A stretch of DNA of 64,000 nucleotides from Phymatolithon calcareum. Lineage: Eukaryota > Rhodophyta > Florideophyceae > Hapalidiales. The translations under genes and the position numbers were made by a program. Location of the stretch: the NCBI GenBank assembly GCA_977006965.1, contig OZ345357.1:1240001-1304000 (forward strand), in the 5' to 3' direction. Position 1 is the first letter of the stretch, and each line of letters starts with the position of its first letter. This document shows positions 10,177 through 20,860 of this stretch, piece by piece. The notes beneath the pieces were generated by a model, which was given only the letters and a program-made list of their open reading frames with translations, did not search any database and was not told the origin of the DNA.

Positions 10177-11385
10177 TGCGGAGCTTTATATCTCTAACGC
10201 CGCGGTTGGGAGGTAAGGATGGCGGGTGTCTTTCGTAGAGAGGGTTCCAGGCACAAGGGAGGCGAGTATGTGGAGCGTCAGCTGCAAGGCCAGTAACCCA
10301 CCCTGAAAGAGTCGACCTAGGGAGGGACCGCAAGATCAAGAACGGAGAAAAGGATGAATGTTAAGTTTTGGTCGTGTGGTTCGATTTCGTAGGTTTCAAT
10401 TCTTATATAGTCCAAAAAAACAACAGAAGACGCAGGTCTCTCGGAGGCCGGACTGAATTCTACAACCTATTCTTCCTCTACCGTGCCGCCGAGTGGACCC
10501 ACTGCGTAGTCCTAGATTTCTATACGTGTGTAGTTTACAGGTGTCCTAACACACTCTACCTCCTCAAATTGGCTCACAGAACTTAAACGTATTTGCAAGA
10601 TATCGCGGGAAGTCTTAGTGGAATATGTGCTGAATAATAATAATGAATACTTATTCCCCTATGGAGCTAACAAGCAGTGCTTTTTTATGTGCTGTGTGGT
10701 CATGTAGCTCCGGCTCTCTTCTCAGTCCCTTTTTTCAGAAAGATTTTAGTTGGTTTATAATGACGGATTGAACAAGTGCCGTCACGAAGGTTATACCTAA
10801 AGCACCTGCTTCTTTCATTAATGATTTGTTTCGGAGAATTGAGATCTTATCTCCACCGAGTCGTAGACGAAAATGATGAACCTCAGTATGCATGCAAATG
10901 TCCAGATTTTAAAATACGTGAGGTTGGGTGCCTCGATGAGAGCTGGGTGGAAGTTTTAAGATCTCCCTGCAGTTCATGTCGTAATATCTACGTGCCCGCA
11001 TCATGTTAGTTCAATTTTTGACGGGTCGACAGAAGCGCAAAACTGTTGAGCATCCGAATGGCAGGAACGGAGACTGGGTGACGGCATTGTCACCACAGGC
11101 AAATACAGAACAGTTTCTATGTAGAAGTGGGCATCAGACCGCTTGTTCCAATTCAAACACGGCTGTCCTACCGGAGGCATCCGTTCACTTGAAGGGCACG
11201 AATGCAGGACTTGGGGACATAATAAACTCCAGTCATGATTGCGCACTTCAAATGACTTCGATGCAAGTTGTTTCTTTCTCCTGCATGTGGTTGCAAATGA
11301 CGGTAGGGATTGTAAATGGCCTACAGGAGGAAACTAAGTAACATTGACGTTCAGTAAACAAGACAAATTGGCAACGAGACGAAAG
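10177..11385. other. Intergenic region
   Basis: It contains the H3 promoter side; a TATAAAG lies only about 8 bp before the ATG and is probably not the functional box. A coding-like 77-residue stretch at 10776-11009 has several Cys (ACKCPDFKIREVGC, SPCSSCR) and may be a relic of a gene or transposon. I cannot assign it. Confidence 0.3.
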
Positions 11386-11490
11386 GGGCGTGCAGGAGGC
11401 AGAAAATGCACTCGGGAAGGAATAAGTTTTTCCGCGAAACTCCACATCTTGTGAAACGTTCAGGTGCTCCGGTAGAGGTGGCATGAGATG
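11386..11490 (-). repeat. Dispersed repeat, copy 1 (second copy near 24460-24545)
   Basis: On the minus strand this reads EFRGKTYSFPSAFSASC. The region at about 24460-24545 on the plus strand reads EICGETYRFPSAFSASC, with matching nucleotides (CTTCCCGAGTGC, TCTGCCTCCTGC). Both copies lie beside a short ATGA/TTCA-type microsatellite. They are therefore likely terminal pieces of the same LINE-like family rather than genes. Confidence 0.45.
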
Positions 11491-11741
11491 ATTGATTGCT
11501 TGATCACAGGGTATCGCTCGGTGAGCAAGAAAGATCGACCCCAAAATACCTCTTTCCGCAAGCTTCTCCATCTCGTCGTTTTAAGAAAACTGACTCGGTA
11601 TCCATATGTTTTCTATGTCCTCCCCCGGAGGTACCAGTTGCTCCATCAGATCGGACAATTTTTTGCAATTTCCCCTCACACCCAAGGCTGTCCACTCAGT
11701 GCGAGAACACGAAGTAGAAATGTAGGTAACGCGATTTAGCG

Positions 11742-11872
11742 CTATGATAAGCATCTCAGGTGCTAAAAGAGTTTACTTCAAGCTCTCGTAGTCTATTTAA
11801 TAGACAACGAGAGCTTGAAGTAAAGTCACATCCATCCATCCACTCAGCGCGTCGGACCAGTGCTTATCATAA
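11742..11872. repeat. Nested inverted repeat with a ~52-bp near-perfect palindrome
   Basis: At 11772-11824 two 26-bp arms abut with a single mismatch (TTTACTTCAAGCTCTCGT on the left and its complement on the right). Outside them an 11-bp pair TATGATAAGCA / TGCTTATCATA at about 11742 and 11862 extends the symmetry. No target duplication is evident. It lies about 45 bp upstream of the next start codon, so it would fall in the promoter or 5' UTR of that gene. Confidence 0.7.
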
Positions 11873-11915
11873 GTTGATCCCTTTCGCAGCTAACATCGAG
11901 AGCGCTCACTAACAA

Positions 11916-13448
11916 ATGCAACGGCGACTCAATTCCGACACTGTATCACCCGTGCACTTCTCTTACCGACACTTTCCAGCCTCCCCAACCACATTTAAAT
12001 CCATTGGTGCTCTTCGACAAGCGAAACATGCACCCGCGCAACTGCGCATTCGACGCGGGACTTCTGGAAGTCCACCACTGCCATCCGCAATGGTTTGGAA
12101 TCACCACGACCCACGAGCCGTTTGCCCGCACAAAGATCTCCTCACTATGGAGAAACCAGTTGTTGGAACCACGAATCATGCACTCTCGTCTCCGTTGCCG
12201 TACGGGATTGGGATTTACGCTGGAAAATGCAAGGAAGTCAAGCAAGTCCTACCGCTGCACTTTGTTTCCGAACCAGCGGCGGAATCTCTTGGACCCGATG
12301 TCGAGCCCGGATGGTACGCATGCGCTACACCCGGTGATTCGTTGGAGGTCCGGATCACGGTTGTGCAATCTCCGTTTCATTCCATCCATGGGAAAAAGGT
12401 CAGCAATGGAAGGGCGGTGGCAGCCCGAATTATGGTTGACGGAAGGACGAGTAACAAGGGGTACTACTGGTTTCATAAGAATTCCTGCCTGGGCGATGAG
12501 TGCACCATTCCAGGGTTCGTCGAATTTCCGAACCATGAGCCGGGCCGATCGTTCGGCAAGCATGTCATGCGGCCGTTCACGTTTGGCAAAGTCCCGTCAG
12601 CCGTTGGCGCGCCCTCAAATGAAGCTACCGCGAGGCCCTCCACTCGGAGTATTGCCGGCACTGGCAACCGGGACATCGCAAAAATGTATATTTTCACTGA
12701 AGTGTATATGGGATTGTTGCGTCGGTGCGTTTTCAATAAGTCGTGGTCCAGAAAGATGAGAAAGGTGAGGAAGGAAGGGAAGACTCAAAGCAGCTGTGGT
12801 GGACCAAATGCAAAGTGTGCAGGGTTAGAGACCTATGTGGAAAGGTTGGAGACGAATGGGTTTATTCACGTCTTCATATGCGAGAGGTCGTGGTTGCTGT
12901 CGCATAATATTATTGATATTCATGGGAACGGGAATATGAACTCTGGTGGCACGGACAGCAGAGCAGACGCGACAGTTGATATGGTCGTCAATGGAAACAC
13001 GAGTGTTGACACGACTGCAGGAAAGAGGAGCAACTTGCCATATGTTGAAGGTCAGACGAAGAAGGCAAAGATTGTGGAAAAGGAGCCTGTCCTCGAGATG
13101 AATGAGGATGAGCGTACACTGGTGAAGGAAGCGCTCATTCCAGAGATGAATGAGGCTAGTATTTCGCAGGTGAAGAAGGAGATCCTTGTGGAGACGAATG
13201 CGTCTAGTATGACGCAAGTGCAGAATGAGCTTCTTCCGGAGACCAATGAGCATATTAATACTCACCTGAAGGAGCCCCTCCCGGAGAAGAATGAGCCCTG
13301 TACTACAAACGTGAAGAAAGAGCCCCTTTTGGAGACGTATGAGCCTAGTAATACGCAGGTGAAAGAGGAGCTCCTTATGGAGACGAATGAGCCTAATAAT
13401 ACACAGGTTAAGGAGGAGCTCCATCTGGAGAGGAATGAGGGGGAATGA
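11916..13448 (+). CDS. Unrecognised 510-residue protein with C-terminal ~17-residue repeats
   Basis: ATG at 11916, intronless. The first 240 residues look globular (GIGIYAGKCKEVKQVLPLHF; TPGDSLEVRITVV; IMVDGRTSNKGYYWFHKNS) and a second patch near 255-280 reads DIAKMYIFTEVYMG. The beta-rich start, the VDGR segment and the later hydrophobic strand are loosely reminiscent of uncharacterised DUF7918-type proteins, but I cannot confirm this. From about residue 388 to the end there are about eight degenerate copies of a 17-residue unit (KEELLxETNEPSNTQVK), very acidic and lysine-rich, probably disordered or helical. The repeats occupy about 13075-13440 and form a ~51-bp coding minisatellite. There is no signal peptide. 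Function unknown. Confidence 0.65.
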   Translation: MQRRLNSDTVSPVHFSYRHFPASPTTFKSIGALRQAKHAPAQLRIRRGTSGSPPLPSAMVWNHHDPRAVCPHKDLLTMEKPVVGTTNHALSSPLPYGIGIYAGKCKEVKQVLPLHFVSEPAAESLGPDVEPGWYACATPGDSLEVRITVVQSPFHSIHGKKVSNGRAVAARIMVDGRTSNKGYYWFHKNSCLGDECTIPGFVEFPNHEPGRSFGKHVMRPFTFGKVPSAVGAPSNEATARPSTRSIAGTGNRDIAKMYIFTEVYMGLLRRCVFNKSWSRKMRKVRKEGKTQSSCGGPNAKCAGLETYVERLETNGFIHVFICERSWLLSHNIIDIHGNGNMNSGGTDSRADATVDMVVNGNTSVDTTAGKRSNLPYVEGQTKKAKIVEKEPVLEMNEDERTLVKEALIPEMNEASISQVKKEILVETNASSMTQVQNELLPETNEHINTHLKEPLPEKNEPCTTNVKKEPLLETYEPSNTQVKEELLMETNEPNNTQVKEELHLERNEGE

Positions 13449-13614
13449 GAAGAACGTAAAGAAGGAGAAGATGAAAGTTTGGAATAGGGCATAACTCCGT
13501 GCGCAGGATAGAAATTGTCCTAAAAGATTTCTTTGTTGCTCGTGCATTCACGTATCCACTGCCCCTTTCGTCTCAGAATGGCCTTCGTCAAAAGCAAAAA
13601 TTGCAGATATTCCA

Positions 13615-14555
13615 AAGAAAACATTCATTCATTCAATCATTTTGTCTTTTCCCCTAGTGGGGCTAGCAGCAATTCGACGGCCCAAGTTTCTTCCATTCTA
13701 TTCACTTCATTCATTTTGCCTTTTCCCCAATGGGGCTAGCAGCGCTTCGAGGGTCTAAATTTCTTCCATTCTATGCTATCGTTAGCGAGTTTGACTGCGC
13801 CTTTCACGTCTCGTCCAGTTATGTCACCAAAGAGTGATTCTGGCGTTGGTCTGACGCATCTTCCATTCTATCCTATCGTTTAGCGTGTTTGACTGCAGCC
13901 TTCACGTCTAGTCCAGGTACGTAACCAAAGATTGATTCTGGAGTTGGTCTGACGCATTGTTGCAGCACCTGGCGGACCAGGCGGCACTAGCCCATTTTAA
14001 GAATGTGACCAAGCCAGTTTCATCGTAGGTCTCTGGCCCGCATGACCACGTCGATGGTGGGTGTCCTGGCTTCGTCCGCTATTGGTCTCTCCATTATTCT
14101 CAATAGCATCTTAGCACCGGTTAACTTGAGTTTCTTCCGCATTGGTTCTGTCAGCTTCCATGATTCACAGTCGTATAGGAGAGTTGATACAACAGAGGAG
14201 CCAAAAAGACGGAAACGTAGACCTGAGAATAGTGTTTTCCATCGGTCAGAATCCGTTTGAAGTCTTGAAAGCGGGACGAGGAAATTTGGACACGGTGGTT
14301 GACAAGGACTAAGGGGTCACCGTCTGCCGACTGCATTACGCCAAGCTATTCGAAGTGCCGTGTTTTCCCAAGGTCGTCGGCTTCTAGTCGGACGCGTTTC
14401 AGCTCCTCTTTTGCCAGTTCCAGTTTTGCTTCTTTCGCCAGCTTGTCTGCGAGTGATCCGGTACGGGAAGCGACCGTCTGGGCGGGGAGTTTGGACTCGA
14501 GGCCCCACTGCTCCTCTGTGAGACTGCGTGCTTCTCGTGGCTCCAATGAAAACAA
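13615..14555 (-). mobile_element. Decayed LINE (non-LTR retrotransposon) 3' portion
   Basis: The minus strand encodes pieces typical of the C-terminal part of LINE reverse transcriptases: HFEYLGVMQSADGDPL, then LLYDCESWKL with MLLRIM, then RDLRWNWLGHILKM. The frame is broken between pieces. Downstream on the minus strand the sequence ends twice in a GCTAGCCCCA.TGGGGAAAA block followed by an ATGA-type microsatellite (plus-strand TTCATTCATT at about 13615-13635 and 13705-13715). This suggests two tandem or successive 3' ends. The YLGV, LYxCESW and RWNWLGH motifs are diagnostic of the family. The copy is 5'-truncated and dead. Confidence 0.7.
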
Positions 14556-15493
14556 ATATATATCGTTGTCTTATTCATTCCCTTGTTGTACATACCGAGG
14601 GAATGAATAATAAATAGAGCGAAAACACGCCAAAGAGGCGATCTAGTTCGAACTCTGGTGGCCATGTTCGTGTTTTCTTTTTTCATCTTGAAGCTATCAT
14701 CACCATATCGCAGTCGAAGGGCTCACTCGAACTGGGCACCTCAACGGACCAATAGGGCCATAATCTTGGTCGAAACGTCCGCGTTGTCCGTAATGCTTTT
14801 TGGACAAGAGGCGTGCAAAAGAATCGGGCCGCTCTTAACGAAGAAGCCGTTTCTCGTCTGTTTTTGCCTCAACGACGATTTCCTCGCGTTCCCGATAGAG
14901 GACAAAATTGTTCCGCTCCCCGTTTCTCATCTCTTTCAAGCGTCCTCGTCGGTAACGTTACAATGCGACGAGCTCTGCTTAACATCCCATCAATGGTGCG
15001 CCCGTTCATCTCACTAAGGATTTTCTCCCCTCTTCGAAAGCTTCCACCATCGCTTTCAGGTCGACTTGCAACTCTACCGTCGACGTCAATATCACGTGCA
15101 TTGGTGATAGCTCAGCACATCTCACCTAACACTGGCGCCTGTTCGCCGTATGCCGTACTGCACCTCGCCGCTCGACAACTCCTTATCTCTCTTGTGTGCC
15201 GGTACCGCTCTCACGTGATCGCCTTTCTACAGCGCGCGATTGAAGCGCATTAATCGCGCGCTTCCATTCCCTGTCGGCGGCGCACCGTGATTGGCCGTGA
15301 CCCCTTCCAGATTGGAAGCTCAGGTTGTTAAGGACTAAAATTCCGAATGTCGCACACTTGGATAACGAGAGCCAAGTATTGAACCGTCCGTGAGGCTAAT
15401 TAATCTGTGGTCATTATCCACTAAAATTGTCTGAAGGTAGAACGTTTGGACTAGAGAGAGATAACCATCGGGATAGTATCGGAGAAGAACATC
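14556..15493. other. Intergenic region upstream of the fluoride channel gene
   Basis: At about 14568-14608 a 13-bp inverted repeat TTATTCATTCCCT / AGGGAATGAATAA is separated by 14 bp. The 146-codon plus-strand frame at 14813-15253 has no recognisable features and is not called. Otherwise nothing seen. Confidence 0.4.
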
Positions 15494-16475
15494 ATGGGGT
15501 CTGCGAGGCATGCAAAGGCTCGCGCAGCGCTGCTCATCGGTGCTGCTGCAGTGGCTGCCGTGCTATTGCGCGTGGAGGTTACTGCGGCTTTCTCTAGACG
15601 GGTGGCGTCGTGGAACAGCGCACTCCCTCCGTCGCTCGCGGCGAATCTGCTTGGTTCTTTCATACTTGGGGCTCTCCATGCCAGCGGCGAGTACACATGC
15701 GAATGCCTTCGTCTCGCGCTGGCCACCGGATTTGCCGGGGCACTTACAAGTGCGTCTAATGCACTCTGATTCCTCGGCGAGCACCAGTCGAACTTATCGG
15801 TCTAACCATGCGCTGTACTGAATGCAATCTGCGATATTCTTGGCTTTATCTACAGCGTTTGCGACTGCAATGTTCCACGCCGCACGCCTCTTCGTCCGTG
15901 GCAGCGTATCACGAGCTTTCACATCTATATTTCTCACCGTGCTCGCGCCGGCCAGTGCGTACGTGGCTGGTGCCGACGTATTCTCACTATTTGAAGTTCC
16001 CGGGATTCATGCCCGCATCCACAACGATATATTGGCGACATCCATATGCGCCTCCGTCTTCATTTTCGCTTGGGGCGTTGCCATTCTTATTGCAGCCCTG
16101 GAATCGTCATCGGGACGCCATGCTCGCTGGCTTGCTGCTGTGTTCGCACCGCCTGGTGCGATTCTTCGCTGGTTGCTTTCCAAGCTAAACAAAGAAGAAT
16201 TTCCTCGTGGGACATTCATCGCCAACATCTCGGCTTGTGCTGTGGACTCTGTTCTTGTTGCGCTCGTCCATCGCGGTGTGGGCGGACAAGACGCTGCAGT
16301 ATGGTTCATGGCTATTCTCACCGGGTTTGCAGGTTCCTTGAGCACAGTATCGACATTTGTGGCAGAGCTCCGCGCGCTTGCACCTGCAAGACGATTGCTC
16401 TACGCGCTTGTTTCCGTTGTGATGGCACAAGCCGTGTTCTTTGCTATTTATGGCATCGTTGTGTGGACTACTTGA
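15494..16475 (+). CDS. FEX1: Fluoride channel/exporter (FEX, CrcB family), one intron
   Basis: Exon 1 is 15494-15749, intron 15750-15855 (106 nt, GTGCGT to TACAG), exon 2 15856-16475; the protein has 291 residues. Without splicing the frame hits a stop at 15767. Splicing restores the family motif across the junction, TGFAGALT joined to TF. The protein is an internal duplication, as in eukaryotic FEX: the first half has ANLLGSFILG and TGFAGALTTF, the second has GTFIANISAC and TGFAGSLSTVSTFVAEL. The N-G-F and TF/STF residues line the two fluoride pores in this family. About eight hydrophobic segments are visible. It lies in the plasma membrane in known cases and removes cytosolic fluoride. The gene converges with the hexosamine gene downstream. 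Confidence 0.92.
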
Positions 16476-17126
16476 GCTCAAGGTAGTCCTAGTGTTGATG
16501 GCAGGTGTCCCCCTAAGGATAGAGGCTTGTCGGCTGGAAACAATTATTTTTCAGTGCCTCCCCGTCGCGATCCTTTTTGATGTATGCAAAAGTAGTGTAT
16601 AGAGTGGGCTTAAGATAGTTACGACTTCTAATGTTATCTAAAGAAACAACCCCGTTGCGCCACGTGACGTGTAGTTTTTTAGGTGCCATTTTCGGCCTCG
16701 CGCAAGGGGTCCGCCCGCATCAATGCAACAAGCAGCAAGACAGCTGTGAAGTAAAAGAGCCAAATATTCTGGCAATGCAAGTGAACTCATGGGCCGGATA
16801 ATCACCACGGATTCGTCTAATAGAGGAGCGACAGGCAGGGAGGAAGCGCGGTTTAAACCCGCTAGCAGAAGTATCACCCTACGGAACCCTCTAATTTAAG
16901 TAGATGAGATGTAAGTAATGCACAGTACAGTATTGCAAACCCCGACAATTAGGGTACCACAAGAAATTAGTATTAACGAGAGGATTTTCTATCACAAGTG
17001 TTCCTCCACGGAATCACCATCTCTTAGCACAGTATTATTGCGAATCAGTTGATTCCATAATAGTCATTCTTCCTTCTTCGTTTTCCGAAGTCAGTCCTAT
17101 ACAACTCCAGTAATTGGCACAAATCG
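16476..17126. other. Convergent intergenic region between FEX and GFAT
   Basis: About 650 bp that must contain both polyadenylation regions. The 79-codon minus-strand frame at 16638-16877 is not convincing. Nothing else seen. Confidence 0.4.
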
Positions 17127-19196
17127 TTATTCCACAGTGACACTCTTGGCAAGAGACCGTGGTTGATCGACGTTCAAACCCCTTGAAACCGCCAAATGAT
17201 AGCTCAATAACTGCATCGGAATAACGCTGAGCACGCATTGCAAACAGTCAACTGTATTCGGCACCAGCACGAGTTCAGCCGAGCTTGCAAAGCGATGGAT
17301 CTCGGCATTTCCGTCGGCTCCAACAATCATAAGGTTCTTGTGCCCTCCCCTAGCAGTGACTTGATGCAAAGCATTGAGCAGTTTCGGCGCACAGCGATCA
17401 TTATTTGTGAAAAGAATCACAGGCATACTCTCATCAACGAGAGCAAGCGGACCATGCTTCAGTTCCCCAGCATGTATTCCTTCCGTATGAATGTAGCTCA
17501 CCTCCTTAATTTTCAACGCGCCCTCCAGACAGGTGGCAAAGTGATATCCTCGTCCAAACAGCAAAATGCTTGAATTATCACGGAAACGTTCAGCCAAAGC
17601 CTTCATCTTCTCGTCGGTTCTCTTCAATGTCTCCTCAACTTTGGCCGGAAGTTTCAGCAGGGCAGCGTGAATTTCACGTCGACGATCCTGTTTTGCAACC
17701 GAGTCCACGCTCAGTTGCAGTGCGACCGTAACCAGCACGACGATCTGGCTCGTGTACACCTTCGTGGATGCAACCCCAATCTCCGCGCCTGCATTCAGAT
17801 GCACACCACAATCTGTCATTCGGGCGATGCTGCTACCCACGACATTAACAATCCCAACGGTCAACGCCTGGCATTCCTTGGCATATCGTAGCGCCTGCAG
17901 CGTGTCTGCAGTTTCCCCAGATTGCGACACGAAAACACATACATCAGAACGAAACAATGGAGTCTGCCGGTCGAGAAAGTCGGACGCAAGCTCGATAGCA
18001 ACGGGCAATTCGGTGAGCTCCTCCATTACCTGACGCGCAGCGAGGCATGCATGGAATGAAGTTCCGCAAGCCACGAAAATAATCCGATGCGAGCGACGGA
18101 TGTCCGCAGCGCGTGAAGACAAACCGCCAAGCAGAACACCGGATGTGCTGCTCAAGCGCGTAGACGGGACGACGCGGCCGCGCATTGTCTGTGTCAGAGT
18201 TTCTGGTTGCTCGTAAATTTCCTTGAGCATAAAGTGAGGGTACGACCCCTTCATAAGCTGCTCCAACTCAAGGTCCAGGGTAGCAATAGTGCGATGCAAG
18301 GCGAGTTTGCGCGTGGCGGGATCACCATAGTTGAACATCTCCAACACACCGGATTTAGACAGGTGCACCAGATCATTGTCCTCGAAATAAACCACACGGT
18401 CGGTATGTTCAACAAGGGCGCTAGGGTCCGAGCTGAAGAAATACTCGGCTGGCTGTGCGGGTCCACTGCTACCCCCAGATAACGTGGTTGCATCCACCCT
18501 GTCCGTCCCGTTCGGCGCGGCTAGCGATGAACGCACAACTGCAATTTCTACACCTTTCGCCGGTCGAAGGCCAAGCACTAGTGGTGAACCCTGTTTGCAA
18601 GCGATAAGTTCGTGCGGGTACGCCGTGGAGCGCAGAAGTAATGCATAAGCTCCCTCGAGTGAATGCATGAGATGCACGACGAGACGCGGGAATGAGAGCG
18701 GTTGTCCGTTCTCCTGCACAGTGTCGTACATATACTTGAGGAGTTTGGCAATAACCTCAGTGTCAGTATCGCTTTCAAAGGCAAATCCCTTGGACAGAAG
18801 CATTTCCTTCAGCGGTTTGTAGTTAGTGATGATGCCATTATGCACAACGACGAACTGACAAGTTGGATCTGAGACATGAGGGTGAGAGTTCTCGGCGCTC
18901 GGGGCACCGTGGGTTGCCCAGCGCGTGTGTGCGATTCCGACATGACGTTCGAAAACGCGGTTTTCAGCAAGACGATGACCTGGCTTTTGGAGATTCGCGA
19001 CGGCGGAAGCTAAACAAGAGACTGTACCGGAAGACTTGACCACGGCGACGTCACTGGGCTCCGTTGCATCGATTGCCAGTCCTGCAGAGTCATAGCCGCG
19101 ATACTCGAGGCGGCGCAGTCCGTTAAGTAGATGCTCTAGAATAGCATGCGAAGTAACATTCACACCATAGTGGGCATACCCAAAGATGCCGCACAT
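17127..19196 (-). CDS. GFPT1: Glutamine:fructose-6-phosphate aminotransferase (isomerizing)
   Basis: 689 residues. The start is fixed at 19196 because the catalytic Cys must follow the initiator Met (MCGIFGYAHYG); the open frame upstream is therefore leader or chance. N-terminal Ntn glutaminase domain: Cys2, LRRLEYRGYDSAG, TRWATHG, VVHNGIITNY. Two SIS sugar-isomerase domains follow: VACGTSFHACLAARQ with SQSGETADT, then LFGRGYHFATCLEGALKIKE with EGIHAGELKHGP. The protein ends NVDQPRSLAKSVTVE, the family's C-terminal catalytic tail. It makes glucosamine-6-phosphate from fructose-6-phosphate and glutamine, the committed step to UDP-GlcNAc, in the cytosol. Length and the inter-domain insertion fit the eukaryotic form. 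No introns are needed. Confidence 0.96.
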   Translation of the reverse strand: MCGIFGYAHYGVNVTSHAILEHLLNGLRRLEYRGYDSAGLAIDATEPSDVAVVKSSGTVSCLASAVANLQKPGHRLAENRVFERHVGIAHTRWATHGAPSAENSHPHVSDPTCQFVVVHNGIITNYKPLKEMLLSKGFAFESDTDTEVIAKLLKYMYDTVQENGQPLSFPRLVVHLMHSLEGAYALLLRSTAYPHELIACKQGSPLVLGLRPAKGVEIAVVRSSLAAPNGTDRVDATTLSGGSSGPAQPAEYFFSSDPSALVEHTDRVVYFEDNDLVHLSKSGVLEMFNYGDPATRKLALHRTIATLDLELEQLMKGSYPHFMLKEIYEQPETLTQTMRGRVVPSTRLSSTSGVLLGGLSSRAADIRRSHRIIFVACGTSFHACLAARQVMEELTELPVAIELASDFLDRQTPLFRSDVCVFVSQSGETADTLQALRYAKECQALTVGIVNVVGSSIARMTDCGVHLNAGAEIGVASTKVYTSQIVVLVTVALQLSVDSVAKQDRRREIHAALLKLPAKVEETLKRTDEKMKALAERFRDNSSILLFGRGYHFATCLEGALKIKEVSYIHTEGIHAGELKHGPLALVDESMPVILFTNNDRCAPKLLNALHQVTARGGHKNLMIVGADGNAEIHRFASSAELVLVPNTVDCLQCVLSVIPMQLLSYHLAVSRGLNVDQPRSLAKSVTVE

Positions 19197-20433
19197 GATG
19201 GACGGTGTCGACTCTAGGCGTTGAGGAAATACGGTACTGTACTCACTGTTTTCGGATCTCTTGTGGTGGTCGTTCTTGATGACGCACTCGGCGCAGCAAT
19301 GCGAACAGAATGTCATGGCTGGATCGACCAATGTCGTAAAACCCTAGATATTGATAGAACACGTGTCAAAACCCTTTATCTGGATCCTCCTTTGGGCCTC
19401 ATCAAATTTGGCATGCAGCCCGTTGAATCTGATTTTCGCATATGAAATGAATTCAAGAACTTCTCCGCACCCCGCGTTGTCCTCGGGCTTATTGCGCCAG
19501 GGCCTGCACTGCGAAACACGCAGAATCGGCCGCGAAGCCCGTGTGCAATGTAAACAGCTAATTTGAAATCTTCAGTCAAGGTCCCGGACCAAAAAAATAT
19601 TCTAGCTCCTGGGGATTGACGCAGTACTGGTGTTGATCCAAATTGACACGAGCCGTTGAGAAAGAAAAATACTAATAACGAAAATTTTAGGGAATGTGAA
19701 GGTCACACTCGTGGAAACATTCAATTCGCTCGTGTCGACTTTGCAGAGCCGTATCGGGCCGCCGCGGTCGCTAAGCCATGCCTTCCATGCGACGTGCTAA
19801 AAAACAGGTGTTCGCCCGACTATTTATGGCGCGCTGCTATACGACATTTAGCGCGACCCCTCCAAATCCGTCTATGATAATTGGCATTGTCTGCACGGAC
19901 ATTCAGTTTGCACCTCCCTTCCAACCTTCAACTCAGTTTGAGCTATCGCACGGATGATAGCTACCACTCTAGCGCCGCAGTTGGTGGTCAGCTGCGGATG
20001 AGGCTCCTACGTCTTCTGCGCCGATCGTGCAGCAATCTAGCATGGGGCGTAGGATAAAGGTTCCTAGTGTAGCTTTTCCGTGAAAGCCAAGCATTCGCAC
20101 ACCAAAAACTCTGCAAAGAGAGCTTAGCACCTTCTTAGACAGAATGACCCGAGCGCCAGACAAAGATGTGCCGCCGTTATTTATCCTCCGGTAATCCAGA
20201 TCGACGGAAACAACCGATACATACTGTTTCGCGTTTGTCGTGAAGCTCATTCCATCCTCTATGCAGATGTTGTGATTGAATCACCTTTTCCAATGACTGG
20301 AGTATCGTCTGTATTCAGTGACCATAATTCCTTTCCTGTCATTGCGCAATTTGCCGTTCAAAACACTCACCCTGTCAGTGCCCCGACTATCAATTAATAG
20401 AACGAGTTGTAATAACTTCTTCCTTTCCCTCTT
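19197..20433. other. Intergenic region upstream of GFAT
   Basis: It contains the GFAT promoter. No gene seen; the minus-strand frame at 19969-20250 has no recognisable motifs. Confidence 0.4.
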
Positions 20434-20860
20434 GTGGACATCTGCGACGCGTGGAAACTACCAAAAATTAACTTGCAACAGATCAGAGCCAAAAAGGAGA
20501 ACAGCGATTTGAAGGGGGATTCTATCTTTCTTGACGTGCCGACAGAAGTGGTCTTGCGATCAAGAAACTCCACAGTCGCCATAGAATGGCGTAGTCTTGA
20601 ATGCAGACCACTTCTGCCGGCACGTCAAGATTGATATAATCGCTCTTCCCATCGATGTTGCTCTTCTTCTCATATGTATCAACTTGCATCAGATCAGCGC
20701 GAAAAAGAAGAACAACAGCGATGGAAAGGGCGATTACAGCGATGGGACGTCCTCTTATTTTCTTCTTGACATGCATGACGCATGACAAGAAGAAAATAAT
20801 CGGCCTTCCCATCGGGAGAGTGAAAGCAGTGGCGGGTCGTCGATGTTGCATAGCTGCACC
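20434..20860. repeat. Foldback cluster of direct and inverted repeats
   Basis: Arms at 20531-20554 and 20605-20628 are 24 bp and complementary with one mismatch (TTGACGTGCCGACAGAAG on the left). A second pair at 20755-20774 and 20780-20799 is 20 bp with one mismatch (TTATTTTCTTCTTGACATGC). A third relation is direct: ACTTGCAACAGATCAGAG near 20471 and ACTTGCATCAGATCAGCG near 20682. Translated, both strands give related peptides (LDVPTEVV on plus, LDVPAEVV on minus), which reflects the inversion rather than a gene. It is probably a rearranged foldback element. Confidence 0.65.

Noticed and set aside
10184-10190. TATAAAG directly before the histone H3 start as a TATA box
   Set aside because: It lies about 8 bp from the ATG, which would place transcription inside the coding region. 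Probably coincidental.
12825-13547. 240-codon minus-strand frame with Leu/Ile-rich repeats
   Set aside because: It is the antisense shadow of the plus-strand repeat array in the 510-residue gene.
14813-15253. 146-codon plus-strand frame before the fluoride channel gene
   Set aside because: No recognisable domain and low-complexity-like composition. It may be promoter-side sequence.
19197-19331. N-terminal extension of the aminotransferase upstream of 19196
   Set aside because: The catalytic Cys must be exposed after Met removal. The upstream frame also begins with a non-ATG codon.
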